Shown piece after piece: positions 1 to 11,396 of a stretch of 64,000 bases of DNA. Source of the DNA: Duganella alba (GTDB lineage Bacteria; Pseudomonadota; Gammaproteobacteria; Burkholderiales; Burkholderiaceae_D); contig NZ_WKJN01000011.1 in NCBI RefSeq assembly GCF_009674495.1, positions 123,490 to 187,489 on the forward strand. Reading direction: 5' to 3'. The stretch's first letter is position 1; the number at the start of each line of letters is the position of its first letter. The position numbers and the translations under genes were made by a program. Below the pieces are notes generated by a model that was given only the letters and a program-made list of their open reading frames with translations, made no database searches and was not told the origin of the DNA.

Positions 1-588
1 CAGGCCCTTGCCTTCCTCGCGCCAGGCCAGGTTGGCTTCGCGCAGCACGCCGCCCTTGAGCGGGTAGACCAGGCCGTTGCCGACGTCGGCCCAGGAATTG
101 GCCCACAGCAGCTTGTCCTGCTCGGCCAGCATGTTCAGCAGCGCCGCGCCGATCTTGCCGCGCGGTTCGGTGGCCGAGCCGGTCTGGGAATTCTGGCCGC
201 TGCGCATGGCGACGAAGAAGCGGATCAGGTCTTCATCGTTGGGCGTCATGAAGGTGGGCGGCGTCGACAGCAGCGAAAACACCTCGCTGACCGGACTGGC
301 CGCCGCCACGTCGCCGTTCGGGCGCAGGCGGGCCTTGTACAGGCACAAGGCCACATGACGGCCGCCGCTGGTGGGCGCCATCACGTAAATCAGTTTGTAT
401 TGCGTTTGCTTGGGGTCGTTGTCGACCGGCGGCGGCGTCAGTTTGGCTTTCGGGTGCGCTGCCGCATCCACACGCTGCAGCCAGGTGGCGACAGCGTACG
501 ACAATTGATTCGCGGGCGGCGCAGGGCGCGTTGGGGCCGGTGCTGGAGCAGCAGGGGCGGCAGGGGCGTCGTCGCGGGTAAAATCCAT
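1..588 (-). CDS. N-terminal part of a probable SNF2/DEAD-box helicase (partial)
   Basis: An open minus-strand frame runs off the left edge of the window. The visible 196 residues begin MDFTRDDAPAAPAAP, followed by a Pro/Ala-rich stretch. A compact region then contains GRHVALCLYKARLRP, LIRFFVAMRSGQ and LLWANSWADVGNGLVYPL. From memory this resembles the N-terminal extension of large SWIM/SNF2-type helicases of Burkholderiales, but the helicase motifs lie outside the window, so the product name is inference. The start at 588 is preceded by a second in-frame ATG at 597, and neither has a convincing ribosome binding site. It is divergent from tex, with about 195 bp between them. Confidence 0.5.
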   Translation of the reverse strand, partial: MDFTRDDAPAAPAAPAPAPTRPAPPANQLSYAVATWLQRVDAAAHPKAKLTPPPVDNDPKQTQYKLIYVMAPTSGGRHVALCLYKARLRPNGDVAAASPVSEVFSLLSTPPTFMTPNDEDLIRFFVAMRSGQNSQTGSATEPRGKIGAALLNMLAEQDKLLWANSWADVGNGLVYPLKGGVLREANLAWREEGKGL

Positions 589-783
589 AGGTCGCATTGT
601 TGTTCAAAGATGGTTCAAAAACGGCAACAGGCAATATTATCCGCCATTGAAGCGTTCGTGTTTACGTATTCTTACTAAAACCTGCTGATTAAAGTGGGCT
701 TCCCCACGTTCCCAAGGCAAAAGGATGGCAAGCTGGCGCCGATATCGTATTATTCCGGGCTTGTCTGTCTAGGAATTACCACC

Positions 784-3132
<2,349 letters not shown>

Positions 3133-3156
3133 TCAGCAAGCAGTGGGGCAGGCCGT

Positions 3157-3666
3157 TCAGGCGTGCTTCACTGCCTTGACCCGTCGCGCCAGCATGAACA
3201 GGCTGAGACCGCCAATCACGACGGTCGCCACGCCCATGCCCCACGCCATACCCTGGAAGAACTGGCTGTCCGGCAGCAGCAGGGCGGTCAGCACTTCCAC
3301 CGCCATCACCGCCGCCAGCAGCCGGATCACGCGCTGGTACTTGGCCGCGCGGTCGCGGCTGTCGGTGAAGATTTCCGTCGCCACGCCGGCCTTGCGCGGC
3401 TTGCGCCAGCAGTGCCAGCCCAGCGACGACGTCACATGCTCCCAGCCGGCGTCCTGGAACAACTGCCGGTATTCGGCGTCGGGCGTCATGTAGCGCACGT
3501 CCCAGCGGTAGGCGATGTCGGCCGGCGCGCCACGCGCGAAGGTGTGCAGGCCGAAGATATTGGTGTCGCGCAGGTGCAGGCCCTGCGCCGCCTGTTGTTG
3601 CAGCCACTGCTGATGCTGTTCATCCTGCCAGACAAACCACAGCTTGAATTTCCGTACCGTCTTCAC
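3157..3666 (-). CDS. DUF2812 membrane protein, partner of PadR regulator
   Basis: 169-residue protein with the DUF2812 pattern: MKTVRKFKLWFVWQDEQHQQ at the start, a Trp/Tyr-rich soluble N-terminal half (IAYRWDVRY, DAGWEHVTSS), then two hydrophobic segments near residues 115-135 and 140-160 and a basic tail. Its GTG start overlaps the stop codon of the upstream padR-like gene by 4 bp, so the two are translationally coupled. PadR-DUF2812 pairs are common in bacteria. The membrane protein may have a sensing or stress role, but its function is not established. Confidence 0.8.
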   Translation of the reverse strand: MKTVRKFKLWFVWQDEQHQQWLQQQAAQGLHLRDTNIFGLHTFARGAPADIAYRWDVRYMTPDAEYRQLFQDAGWEHVTSSLGWHCWRKPRKAGVATEIFTDSRDRAAKYQRVIRLLAAVMAVEVLTALLLPDSQFFQGMAWGMGVATVVIGGLSLFMLARRVKAVKHA

Positions 3667-3998
3667 ACCGCCTCCGTCGCGACATCCAGCAATGCCCGCG
3701 CACTGCTGACCATGATTTCCAGCCGGCGCACCTGCTCCGCCAGCACCGCCTTGCCCAGTTCGGTCAGCGCATACACCTTGCGCCGCTCCTCTTCCGCCAC
3801 CTTGACGATCAACGCCTGCTTTTCCAGCGTGCCGAACACGCCGTACAGCGTGCCCGGTCCCAGCGTGACGCTGCCGCCGCTCATGCTTTCCACCTTCTGC
3901 ATGATGGCGTAGCCGTGCATCGGCCGGGTCAGCGCCAGCATCACGTAAAAGGTCGCTTCCGAGAGCGGCAGGTATTTGCTGTAGGGGATGTCGGTCAT
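3663..3998 (-). CDS. PadR family transcriptional regulator
   Basis: 111-residue winged-helix repressor of the PadR family. The sequence runs LSEATFYVMLALTRPMHGYAIM (helix-turn-helix region), then SVTLGPGTLYGVFGTLEKQ (recognition helix), then ERRKVYALTELGKAVL (wing). A C-terminal helix probably mediates dimerisation. I chose the ATG at 3998 because it gives the usual family N-terminus; the longer open frame up to 4076 runs through the promoter. A perfect inverted repeat at 4013-4033 just upstream is its probable operator, which implies autoregulation of the padR-DUF2812 pair. Ligand unknown. Confidence 0.88.
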   Translation of the reverse strand: MTDIPYSKYLPLSEATFYVMLALTRPMHGYAIMQKVESMSGGSVTLGPGTLYGVFGTLEKQALIVKVAEEERRKVYALTELGKAVLAEQVRRLEIMVSSARALLDVATEAV

Positions 3999-4012
3999 TG
4001 CATCGTCATTCG

Positions 4013-4033
4013 GTATATCGATTCTCGATATAC
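4013..4033. promoter_or_regulatory. Probable PadR operator (inverted repeat)
   Basis: Perfect 9-bp arms GTATATCGA and TCGATATAC are separated by TTC. AT-rich repeats of the TATATCGATATA kind are known for PadR-type repressors. The repeat starts directly after the minus-strand -10 box and so would cover the padR transcription start. Confidence 0.7.
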
Positions 4034-4061
4034 ATAATACAGGGATTTTTTCCGTCGTCAA
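4034..4061 (-). promoter_or_regulatory. Promoter for padR-DUF2812
   Basis: On the minus strand TTGACG (4056-4061), a 16-bp spacer and TATTAT (4034-4039) form a strong sigma-70-like promoter. The PadR palindrome lies immediately downstream. Confidence 0.6.
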
Positions 4062-4127
4062 ATACGTGGGGGGCACATTTCTTATAAAATGTCGGCATCT
4101 AACATTTATTTATTCACCGAGGCAGCT

Positions 4128-4439
4128 ATGAGCGACGTACAAACCTGGATCAAAGAAACCGTGACCAACACCCCGGTGGTGCTGTTCATGAAGGGCACCG
4201 CCCAGTTCCCGCAATGCGGCTTCTCCGGTCGCGCCATCCAGATCCTGAAAGCGTGCGGCGTCGAGAACATTGCCACCGTCAACGTGCTGGAAGATCCGGA
4301 AGTCCGTCAGGGCATCAAGGACTACTCGAACTGGCCGACCATTCCCCAGCTCTACGTCAAGGGCGAGTTCATCGGCGGTTCCGACATCATGAACGAGATG
4401 TTCGAGTCGGGCGAGCTGAAAGCCCTGCTGGATGCCTGA
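4128..4439 (+). CDS. grxD: Monothiol glutaredoxin Grx4
   Basis: 103-residue monothiol glutaredoxin. It carries the CGFS active site (Cys30 in PQCGFSGRA), the glutathione-binding [19 protein letters not shown] segment and the C-terminal GELKALL. Family members bind a glutathione-coordinated [2Fe-2S] cluster with BolA partners and deliver clusters in the cytoplasm. The ATG at 4128 gives the standard start [10 protein letters not shown]; an in-frame ATG at 4089 only adds 13 unconserved residues. The 3' end overlaps the ubiX start by 8 bp, so the two are probably co-transcribed. Confidence 0.96.
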   Translation: MSDVQTWIKETVTNTPVVLFMKGTAQFPQCGFSGRAIQILKACGVENIATVNVLEDPEVRQGIKDYSNWPTIPQLYVKGEFIGGSDIMNEMFESGELKALLDA

Positions 4440-5031
4440 TCGTCCGCGGCGGATCATCGTCGCCATCACCGGCGCCACCGGCGCGGTGTATGGCGTGCGT
4501 CTGCTGCAACATTTGCAACATCTGCCCGGCCTGGAGACGCATCTGATCGTTTCCGAGGCCGCGGTCCTCACCCTGCACCAGGAAACCGGCCTGCAGCGGC
4601 GCGAAGTGGAAGCACTGGCCCACTTGGTGCACAAGGTGCGCGATGTCGGCGCCTCGATCGCCAGCGGCTCGTTCCAGAGCGACGGCATGGTGATCGCTCC
4701 CTGCTCGATGAAAACCCTGGCGTCGGTGGCCCACGGCCTGTCCGACAACCTGATCGCGCGCGCGGCCGACGTGGTGCTCAAGGAGCGCCGCCGGCTGGTG
4801 CTGATGGTCAGGGAAACGCCGTTCAACCTGGCGCACTTGCGCAATATGACGGCGGTCACGGAAATGGGCGGGATTATCTTCCCGCCGCTGCCGAGCTTTT
4901 ATCACAATCCGCAAAGCATCGAAGAGATGGTCGACCACACGGTGGCCCGCGTCATCGACCTGTTCGGCATAGAGCATGCGCTGGCGCCGCGCTGGGCCGG
5001 CCTCAAGGGGCAGGCCGCCGGCGACGCTTGA
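4432..5031 (+). CDS. ubiX: UbiX flavin prenyltransferase
   Basis: 199-residue flavoprotein that attaches a dimethylallyl group to FMN, giving the prenyl-FMN cofactor of UbiD decarboxylases (ubiquinone pathway). Seen: [20 protein letters not shown] at the N-terminus (phosphate loop), [40 protein letters not shown] and [15 protein letters not shown] near the C-terminus, all diagnostic of UbiX/Pad1. The start overlaps the end of grxD, and no other start keeps the GATGA motif at the usual distance. No ubiD is in the window. Confidence 0.95.
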   Translation: MPDRPRRIIVAITGATGAVYGVRLLQHLQHLPGLETHLIVSEAAVLTLHQETGLQRREVEALAHLVHKVRDVGASIASGSFQSDGMVIAPCSMKTLASVAHGLSDNLIARAADVVLKERRRLVLMVRETPFNLAHLRNMTAVTEMGGIIFPPLPSFYHNPQSIEEMVDHTVARVIDLFGIEHALAPRWAGLKGQAAGDA

Positions 5032-5039
5032 CGTTGCGC

Positions 5040-5210
5040 TTAACGTTTGTCGAAGTACGAACTGCTGGCACGCTTCAATTCACGCGCCTCTTCCACCATG
5101 CGACGGTGCGCGATGCGCTTGCGCATCACTTCGGCATGTTGTTCGGCGGTCATTGGCGGGGCGGTCATTAAATCTTTCAGCTGTGCGACATTGCTGTAAT
5201 TGCTTTTCAT
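5040..5210 (-). CDS. Small hypothetical protein
   Basis: 56-residue ORF beginning MKSNYSNVAQLKDLMTAPPM, then a charged helical region (EVMRKRIAHRRMVEEARELK) and an SSSYFDKR tail. I recognise no domain. A TTG start at 5237 would add nine residues. The ribosome binding site is weak. It is convergent with ubiX (stops 8 bp apart) and downstream of a terminator-like hairpin, so it would need its own promoter. Codon composition agrees with coding sequence, but the evidence is modest. Confidence 0.5.
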   Translation of the reverse strand: MKSNYSNVAQLKDLMTAPPMTAEQHAEVMRKRIAHRRMVEEARELKRASSSYFDKR

Positions 5211-5303
5211 AAGACGGCTCAAAGCATGACTCCCCAAAAAATAGGTACTGCCCTATTGTGCCTTAAATCCATGTCGACACCATGACAATTCGCAAAGGTG
5301 GCG

Positions 5304-5335
5304 AAAATAAAAAGGGCGCTGCCGGTGGCGCGCCC
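5304..5335 (-). terminator. Rho-independent terminator (minus strand)
   Basis: On the minus strand GGGCGC pairs with GCGCCC across a 10-nt loop (5314-5335) and is followed by TTTTTATTTT. It lies about 95 bp downstream of the regulator gene ending at 5430 and probably ends its transcript. Confidence 0.7.
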
Positions 5336-5429
5336 TGGTCCGAACAAAAACCGGCTCACTCTGAAACCAGTTTCATGTGAAAGCAGTGCCGACAGCACCG
5401 TCGGCTTGCGTAGTACTACGCAAAAATGA

Positions 5430-5837
5430 CTACTTTTGGTAGTTCACCCGTACCAGCATGCGGATAAATTCCCGTGCGATCTGGCGGTGATGCTCGTCCA
5501 GACGCTGCAAATCGGCGATCAGCTTGACGTCGGCCGACTCGAAGCGCGACAGGCTGGCGGCGTTGTCGCTGGCCGGCGCACCGTCTTCCGGACCGCCAAA
5601 GCGCAGCCACTCGGCCGGTACGCCCAGCCATTGGGCGATCATGCGCAGCTTCTCCTGCGTCGGAATCGCCTCGCCTACCAGCCATTTGCGCGCTGCATGC
5701 ACGGTAATGGGCCGGCCATCGAATCGGATGTTGAACTCGCGCGCGAGCCGGGTCGGACTGTCGGGCGAATAATGGGCGTTCTTGAGAGCCTGTTGGAGTC
5801 GCTGGCTAAAGCTTTCGCGTTCATTAGAAGAATTCAT
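5430..5837 (-). CDS. Cro/CI-like (XRE) DNA-binding regulator
   Basis: 135-residue protein. The helix-turn-helix region spans about residues 27-75: SPTRLAREFNIRF, ITVHAARKWLVGEAIPTQEK and LRMIAQWLGVPAEWLRFG. The last part is typical of a Burkholderiales regulator group resembling phage-repressor DNA-binding domains. A C-terminal helix (VKLIADLQRLDEHHRQIAREF) probably serves dimerisation. It stands alone, divergent from liuR, with its own terminator at 5304-5335. A perfect GTGACGTCAC palindrome 58-67 bp upstream of its start could be its operator. Targets unknown. Confidence 0.75.
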   Translation of the reverse strand: MNSSNERESFSQRLQQALKNAHYSPDSPTRLAREFNIRFDGRPITVHAARKWLVGEAIPTQEKLRMIAQWLGVPAEWLRFGGPEDGAPASDNAASLSRFESADVKLIADLQRLDEHHRQIAREFIRMLVRVNYQK

Positions 5838-6146
5838 AGTTGCACTATTTCACGTTGCTTCATGAAAGTCAGTCTCTGCGCGATACGCGAAAACTGTGAC
5901 GTCACGGGATTTTAAAATTAACATTTTATCCTCTGCCAGTATCAACGTCAGTGGAATAATGGAACAAATTTTATTCGGCCAGGGAATGCGGGTTGCGTAT
6001 CATGCTGCCGCGTAGCCTTTCACGTCGCACGATACCATTCCGCATCCCGGCGGTCACGCCGTGCCACCGACTCTACATCGAAACGGTGTTTTTCGCGCTA
6101 CAATGAGTTGCCGTTGACGTAAACGGAAACCACCGCAGAAAGTCCC
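5838..6146. other. Intergenic region between two divergent regulators
   Basis: 309 bp without a convincing gene. It holds a perfect 10-bp palindrome GTGACGTCAC at 5896-5905, an AT-rich tract near 5910-5935, a possible liuR -10 box (TACAAT, 6099-6104) and the LiuR-type box at 6114-6129. Nothing else was seen. Confidence 0.6.
6114..6129. promoter_or_regulatory. LiuR box upstream of liuR
   Basis: TTGACGTAAACGGAAA matches the pattern TTTACGT-NN-ACGTAAA at 12 of 14 defined positions. It lies between the candidate -10 (TACAAT, 6099-6104) and the liuR ATG at 6147, consistent with autoregulation. Confidence 0.65.
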
Positions 6147-6536
6147 ATGTCCACCTACACCATCACCGAACTGGCGCGCGAATTCGACATCACCGCGCGC
6201 GCGATCCGCTTTTACGAAGACCAGGGCCTGCTCAGCCCGTCCCGCGAGGGCGCCGGCGGCCGCAACCGCGTCTACACGCCGCGCGACCGCACCCGCCTCA
6301 AGCTGACCCTGCGCGGCAAGCGCCTGGGCCTGTCGCTGGCCGAGATCAAGAGCCTGGTCGACATGTACGAGACGCCCAAGGATTCCGTGGCCCAGATGCA
6401 CCGCTTCCTGACGGTGCTGGCGCAGCACCGCGAAACGCTGGAACAGCAGCGCGAAGACATCGAAATGTCGCTGGCCGAGATCCAGGCGCACGAAGACGAA
6501 TGCAAGCGCATGCTGGAAACGCATGCGGTGACTTGA
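6147..6536 (+). CDS. liuR: MerR family regulator of leucine/isovalerate catabolism
   Basis: 129-residue MerR-family regulator. The N-terminal winged helix (YTITELAREFDITARAIRFY, then GLLSPSR) is followed by the second HTH/wing and a long dimerisation helix (LAQHRETLEQQREDIEMSL). No metal-binding cysteine set is present; the short C-terminus fits acyl-CoA-type MerR regulators such as LiuR. It sits directly upstream of isovaleryl-CoA dehydrogenase. LiuR-type boxes occur before liuR, before liuA and twice before liuB at 32 kb. In other proteobacteria LiuR controls branched-chain amino acid degradation. Confidence 0.9.
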   Translation: MSTYTITELAREFDITARAIRFYEDQGLLSPSREGAGGRNRVYTPRDRTRLKLTLRGKRLGLSLAEIKSLVDMYETPKDSVAQMHRFLTVLAQHRETLEQQREDIEMSLAEIQAHEDECKRMLETHAVT

Positions 6537-6538
6537 CG

Positions 6539-6567
6539 TTTACGTTAACGTCACATCGGCGTATCAT
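6539..6567 (+). promoter_or_regulatory. liuA promoter with overlapping LiuR box
   Basis: TTTACGTTAACGTCAC (6539-6554) is a LiuR-type box. Its first six bases can serve as the -35 (TTTACG), followed by a 17-bp spacer and TATCAT (6562-6567). A further half site TTGACGT begins at 6533, overlapping the liuR stop. Confidence 0.7.
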
Positions 6568-6602
6568 GGCCGCTCCAGACAAAACAGAAGAATGAGGATG
6601 AC

Positions 6603-7787
6603 ATGCTCCATCTCCCAGGCCTGACCTTTGACCATGGCGAGGATATCGCCGCGCTGCGCGAAGCCGTGCAGCAGTTCGCCGCCGCCGAGATCGCCCCGCG
6701 CGCGGCGGAAATCGACCGCAGCGACCAGTTCCCGATGGACCTGTGGCGCAAGATGGGCGAACTGGGCGTGCTCGGCATCACCGTGCCGGAAGAGTACGGC
6801 GGCGCCAACATGGGCTACCTGGCCCACATCGTGGCGATGGAGGAAATCTCGCGCGCCTCGGCCTCGGTCGGCCTGTCCTACGGCGCCCACTCGAACCTGT
6901 GCGTCAACCAGATCAAGCGCAACGGCACCGAAGAACAAAAACAAAAATACCTGCCCAAGCTGATTTCCGGCGAATACATCGGCGCACTGGCCATGTCCGA
7001 GCCGAACGCCGGCTCCGACGTGGTCAGCATGAAGCTGCGCGCCGAATTCAAGGGCGACCGCTGGGTGCTGAACGGCACCAAGATGTGGATCACCAACGGC
7101 CCCGACGCCGACGTGCTGGTGGTCTACGCCAAGAACGACCTGGAAGCCGGCCCGAAAGGCATGACCGCCTTCCTGATCGAAAAAGGCTTCAAGGGCTTCT
7201 CCATCGCCCAGAAGCTCGACAAGCTGGGCATGCGCGGCTCGCACACCGGCGAACTGGTGTTCGAAGACTGCGAAGTGCCGGCCGAGAACGTACTGGGCGG
7301 CCTGGGCAAGGGCGTCAACGTGCTGATGTCCGGCCTCGATTTCGAACGCACCGTGCTGTCCGGCGGCCCGCTGGGCATCATGCAGGCCTGCATGGACGTG
7401 GTGGTGCCCTACATCCACGACCGCAAGCAGTTCGGCCAGCCGATCGGCGAATTCCAGCTGATGCAGGGCAAGATCGCCGACATGTATTCGACCATGATGG
7501 CCTCCAAGGCCTATGTCTACGCGGTCGGCCAGGCCTGCGACCGCGCCACCACGCCGGAGCAGATCCGCAACCTGCGCAAGGACGCCGCCGGCGCCATCCT
7601 GTACAGCGCCGAAAAGGCGACCTGGATGGCCGGCGAGGCGATCCAGACGCTGGGCGGCAACGGCTACATCAACGAATATCCGGTCGGCCGCCTGTGGCGC
7701 GACGCCAAGCTGTATGAAATCGGCGCCGGCACCAGCGAAATCCGCCGCATGCTGATCGGCCGCGAGCTGTTCGCGGAAACCAAATAA
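6603..7787 (+). CDS. liuA: Isovaleryl-CoA dehydrogenase
   Basis: 394-residue FAD-dependent acyl-CoA dehydrogenase that converts isovaleryl-CoA to 3-methylcrotonyl-CoA in leucine degradation, passing electrons to ETF. Two features identify the isovaleryl type. The catalytic glutamate is in [18 protein letters not shown] (Glu248). The position used by other family members instead reads [12 protein letters not shown], with no catalytic Glu. Substrate and flavin segments [11 protein letters not shown] and [16 protein letters not shown] are present. A GAGGATG ribosome binding site lies just before the ATG. First gene of a four-gene operon; the LiuR box lies 48 bp upstream. Confidence 0.95.
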   Translation: MLHLPGLTFDHGEDIAALREAVQQFAAAEIAPRAAEIDRSDQFPMDLWRKMGELGVLGITVPEEYGGANMGYLAHIVAMEEISRASASVGLSYGAHSNLCVNQIKRNGTEEQKQKYLPKLISGEYIGALAMSEPNAGSDVVSMKLRAEFKGDRWVLNGTKMWITNGPDADVLVVYAKNDLEAGPKGMTAFLIEKGFKGFSIAQKLDKLGMRGSHTGELVFEDCEVPAENVLGGLGKGVNVLMSGLDFERTVLSGGPLGIMQACMDVVVPYIHDRKQFGQPIGEFQLMQGKIADMYSTMMASKAYVYAVGQACDRATTPEQIRNLRKDAAGAILYSAEKATWMAGEAIQTLGGNGYINEYPVGRLWRDAKLYEIGAGTSEIRRMLIGRELFAETK

Positions 7788-7799
7788 CGGAGAACTGAA

Positions 7800-8998
7800 A
7801 TGAATGATCCTATCGTCATCGTGGGCGCGGCCCGCACTCCCATGGGCGCCTTCCAGGGCGACTTTTCCGGCAAGGCCGCGCATGACCTGGGCGCGGTCGC
7901 GATCCAGGCCGCCGTCGAGCGCTCCGGCATCGACGGCAAGCTGGTCGAACACGTCTACTTCGGCAACTGCCTGATGGCGGGCCAGGGCCAGGCGCCGGCG
8001 CGCCAGGCGCTGTTGAAAGCCGGCCTGCCGACCTCCACCGGCGCCGTCACGCTGTCCAAGATGTGCGGTTCGGCCATGCAGGCCGCGATCTTCGCGCACG
8101 ACCAGCTGGTGGCCGGCAGCGCCGACGTGGTGGTGGCCGGCGGCATGGAGTCGATGACCAACGCGCCCTACCTGATTCCGAAAGCGCGCGGCGGCTACCG
8201 CATCGGCCACGGCGTGATGTTCGACCACATGATGTACGACGGCCTGGAAGACGCCTACTCGCGCAACGAAAAAACCGGCGAGGGCCGCTCAATGGGCACC
8301 TTCGCCGAAGAGTGCTCGGCCAAGTATGAATTCACCCGCGAGGCGCAGGACAACTTCGCCATCGAATCGGTGAAGCGCGCGCAGGTCGCCACCAGCGAAG
8401 GCTACTTCAAGTGGGAGATCGCGCCGGTCACCGTCACCTCGCGCGCCGTCGATACCGTCATCGACAAGGATGAAGGTCCGCTGAAAGCCAAGGTTGAAAA
8501 AATCCCGACGCTGCGCGCCGCGTTCAAGAAAGACGGCACCATCACCGCCGCCTCGTCGTCGTCGATCAACGATGGCGCCGCCGCGCTGGTGATGATGCGC
8601 GAATCGAAAGCGAAAGAACTGGGCCTGACGCCGATCGCCCGCATCCTCGGCCACGCCACCTTTGCGCAGGAACCGAACCTGTTCACCACCGCGCCGATCG
8701 GCGCCGTCGAAAAGCTGTACAAGAAAATCGGCTGGAGCAGCAAGGACGTCGACCTGTTCGAGATCAACGAAGCCTTTGCCGCCGTGCCGATGGCCGCCAT
8801 GCGCGACCTCGACATCCCGCACAACAAAGTCAACATCCACGGCGGCGCCTGCGCGCTGGGCCATCCGATCGGCGCTTCCGGCGCGCGCATCATCGTTACC
8901 CTGCTGGGCGCCTTGAAACGCACCGGCGGCAAGAAGGGCGTGGCGGCGCTGTGCATCGGCGGCGGCGAAGCGACCGCCATGGCCGTGGAGCTGGTGTA

Positions 8999-8999
<1 letters not shown>
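7800..8999 (+). CDS. Acetyl-CoA C-acetyltransferase (thiolase II family)
   Basis: 399-residue thiolase. The nucleophilic cysteine is Cys89 in LSKMCGSAMQA. The His motif is NIHGGACALGHPIGASGAR, and the second active cysteine lies in ALCIGGGEATAM near the C-terminus. MESMTNAPYLIP and EINEAFAAVPM are also typical. It probably interconverts acetoacetyl-CoA and acetyl-CoA, finishing leucine degradation downstream of HMG-CoA lyase, or cleaves 2-methylacetoacetyl-CoA from isoleucine. Length fits the family. It starts 12 bp after liuA with a clear GGAGAA site, and its stop overlaps the next gene (TAATG). Confidence 0.92.
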
Positions 9000-9673
<674 letters not shown>

Positions 9674-9687
9674 CAACGAGACTGCAC

Positions 9688-10815
9688 ATGATACTGAGCC
9701 AGGAACATGAAATGATCCGCGACGCCCTGCGCACGTTTGCACAGGAGCGCCTCGCCCCCAACGCCGCGCGCTGGGACAAGGAACACCACTTCCCCAAAGA
9801 GGAATTGAAGGAACTGGCCGCGCTGGGCGCCTTCGGCGTCGCGGTGCCGGAAGAACTGGGCGGCGCCGGCATGGATTACGTGTCGCTGGCGCTGGTGCTG
9901 GAAGAAATCGCGGCCGGTGACGGCGGCACCTCCACCGTCATCTCCGTCAACAACTGCCCGGTGTGCAGCATCGGCATGATGTACGCCAACGCGCGGCAGA
10001 AGGAACAATGGCTGCGGCCACTGGCGCAAGGCGACATGCTGGGCGCCTTCTGCCTCACCGAACCGCATACCGGCAGCGACGCCGCCGCCCTGCGCACCAC
10101 CGCCACGCGCGATGGCGATCACTATGTACTCAACGGCGTCAAGCAATTCATCACCAGCGGCAAGCACGCGGACGTGGCGATTGTGATGGCGGTGACCGAC
10201 AGGAGCGCCGGCAAGAAAGGCATCAGCGCGTTCTGGGTGCCGACCGCGACGCCGGGCTACATCGTCGCCGGCATCGAGCAGAAGATGGGCCAGCATTCAT
10301 CCGACACCGCGCAGATCCTGTTCGAGAACTGCCGCATTCCGGCGGAGAACCTGATCGGCGAAGAAGGCCAGGGCTACAAGATCGCCTTGTCCGGCCTGGA
10401 GGGCGGCCGCATCGGCATCGCCTCGCAATCGGTGGGCATGGCGCGCTCCGCTTACGAAGCGGCGTTGAGCTACGCGCGCGAACGCGAAAGCTTCGGCAAG
10501 CCGATCTTCGAACACCAATCGGTGCAATTCAAGCTGGCCGAGATGGCGATGCAGATCGAAGCCGCGCGCCAGCTGATCCTGCACGCCGCGTCGATGAAGG
10601 ACGCCGGCCTGCCATGCCTGAAGGAGGCCGCGATGGCCAAGCTGTTCGCCTCCGAGATGGCGGAGAAGGTCTGCTCCGACGCCATCCAGATCCACGGCGG
10701 CTACGGCTACGTCAGCGACTTCCCGGTGGAACGCATCTACCGCGACGCCCGCGTATGCCAGATCTACGAAGGCACCAGCGACATCCAGAAAATCCTCATC
10801 GCCCGCGCGCTTTAA
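9688..10815 (+). CDS. Acyl-CoA dehydrogenase (short/branched-chain type)
   Basis: 375-residue FAD-dependent acyl-CoA dehydrogenase. The catalytic Glu is in the usual C-terminal position in QIYEGTSDIQKILIARAL. GAFCLTEPHTGSDAAAL, IQIHGGYGYVSDFPVERIYR and FGKPIFEHQSVQFKLAEM are family signatures. It differs from LiuA, which places its base elsewhere, so it probably takes a different substrate such as 2-methylbutyryl-, isobutyryl- or butyryl-CoA. Last gene of the liuA operon, 14 bp after the SDR gene. Its TAA stop overlaps the stop of the convergent flavin reductase gene, leaving no room for a terminator. Confidence 0.9.
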   Translation: MILSQEHEMIRDALRTFAQERLAPNAARWDKEHHFPKEELKELAALGAFGVAVPEELGGAGMDYVSLALVLEEIAAGDGGTSTVISVNNCPVCSIGMMYANARQKEQWLRPLAQGDMLGAFCLTEPHTGSDAAALRTTATRDGDHYVLNGVKQFITSGKHADVAIVMAVTDRSAGKKGISAFWVPTATPGYIVAGIEQKMGQHSSDTAQILFENCRIPAENLIGEEGQGYKIALSGLEGGRIGIASQSVGMARSAYEAALSYARERESFGKPIFEHQSVQFKLAEMAMQIEAARQLILHAASMKDAGLPCLKEAAMAKLFASEMAEKVCSDAIQIHGGYGYVSDFPVERIYRDARVCQIYEGTSDIQKILIARAL

Positions 10816-11387
10816 GTCCTGACCACCGCCTCGTCGCCGATGGCGTAGAAGGTGCCGCCGGCGATGTAGTGCAGGCTGCGCCAGCGTGGATCGGCTTTTT
10901 CGAATTCCCAGTGGCCGTTGTTGAAGACGCGCGTGTCGGCATACGCCGCCACCACTTCGCCGATGAACAGGTCATACACCTGTTCATTGCGCGGCTCGGG
11001 AATCACCTTGCAGATCAGCCACGCCGACGAGCCCACCACCAGCGGCACGTCGTAGCCATCGGCCTGGAACAGCTCCACGCCGAACCTCTGCAGCTTGTCC
11101 GGCATGTCGGTCATGCTGGCGTGGCCGACGTTATAGGTCAGCTCCAGCTGCGCCATGTTCGGCACCTGCAGCGCAAAAAAGCCGCTCTGCTCGACCAGCG
11201 GACGCGTGGCGGTGGCCTTGTCCAGCACCACCGTCACCTTGGGCGGCGAAAAATCCAGCGCGCATGACCATGCCGCCGACATCACATTGCGCACGCCGCC
11301 ATGGCTGGCCGACACCAGCACCGTCGGCCCATGGTTCAACAGGCGATAGGCTTTTTCCAGTTCCACTGGTTTGATATGTTGGTCCAA
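10812..11387 (-). CDS. Flavin reductase family protein in the ars operon
   Basis: 191-residue FMN-binding split-barrel protein of the flavin reductase/flavoredoxin type. Seen are GPTVLVSASHGGVRNVMSAA near the N-terminus (flavin phosphate site), KVTVVLDKATATRPL, FALQVPN and VYDLFIGEVVAAYAD. It is the last gene of the minus-strand ars operon, 9 bp after arsH, so it may supply reduced FMN or act with ArsH on arsenicals; that role is inference. Its stop codon overlaps the convergent acyl-CoA dehydrogenase stop (TTAA). Confidence 0.82.
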   Translation of the reverse strand: MDQHIKPVELEKAYRLLNHGPTVLVSASHGGVRNVMSAAWSCALDFSPPKVTVVLDKATATRPLVEQSGFFALQVPNMAQLELTYNVGHASMTDMPDKLQRFGVELFQADGYDVPLVVGSSAWLICKVIPEPRNEQVYDLFIGEVVAAYADTRVFNNGHWEFEKADPRWRSLHYIAGGTFYAIGDEAVVRT

Positions 11388-11396
11388 CTGATACTC

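Noticed and set aside
694..783. Longer Tex start
   Set aside because: The extra 30 residues do not resemble the family; [13 protein letters not shown] at 784 is the usual beginning.
5896..5905. GTGACGTCAC palindrome as a LiuR box
   Set aside because: It lacks the TTTACGT-NN-ACGTAAA spacing and lies far from liuR; it could belong to the neighbouring regulator instead.
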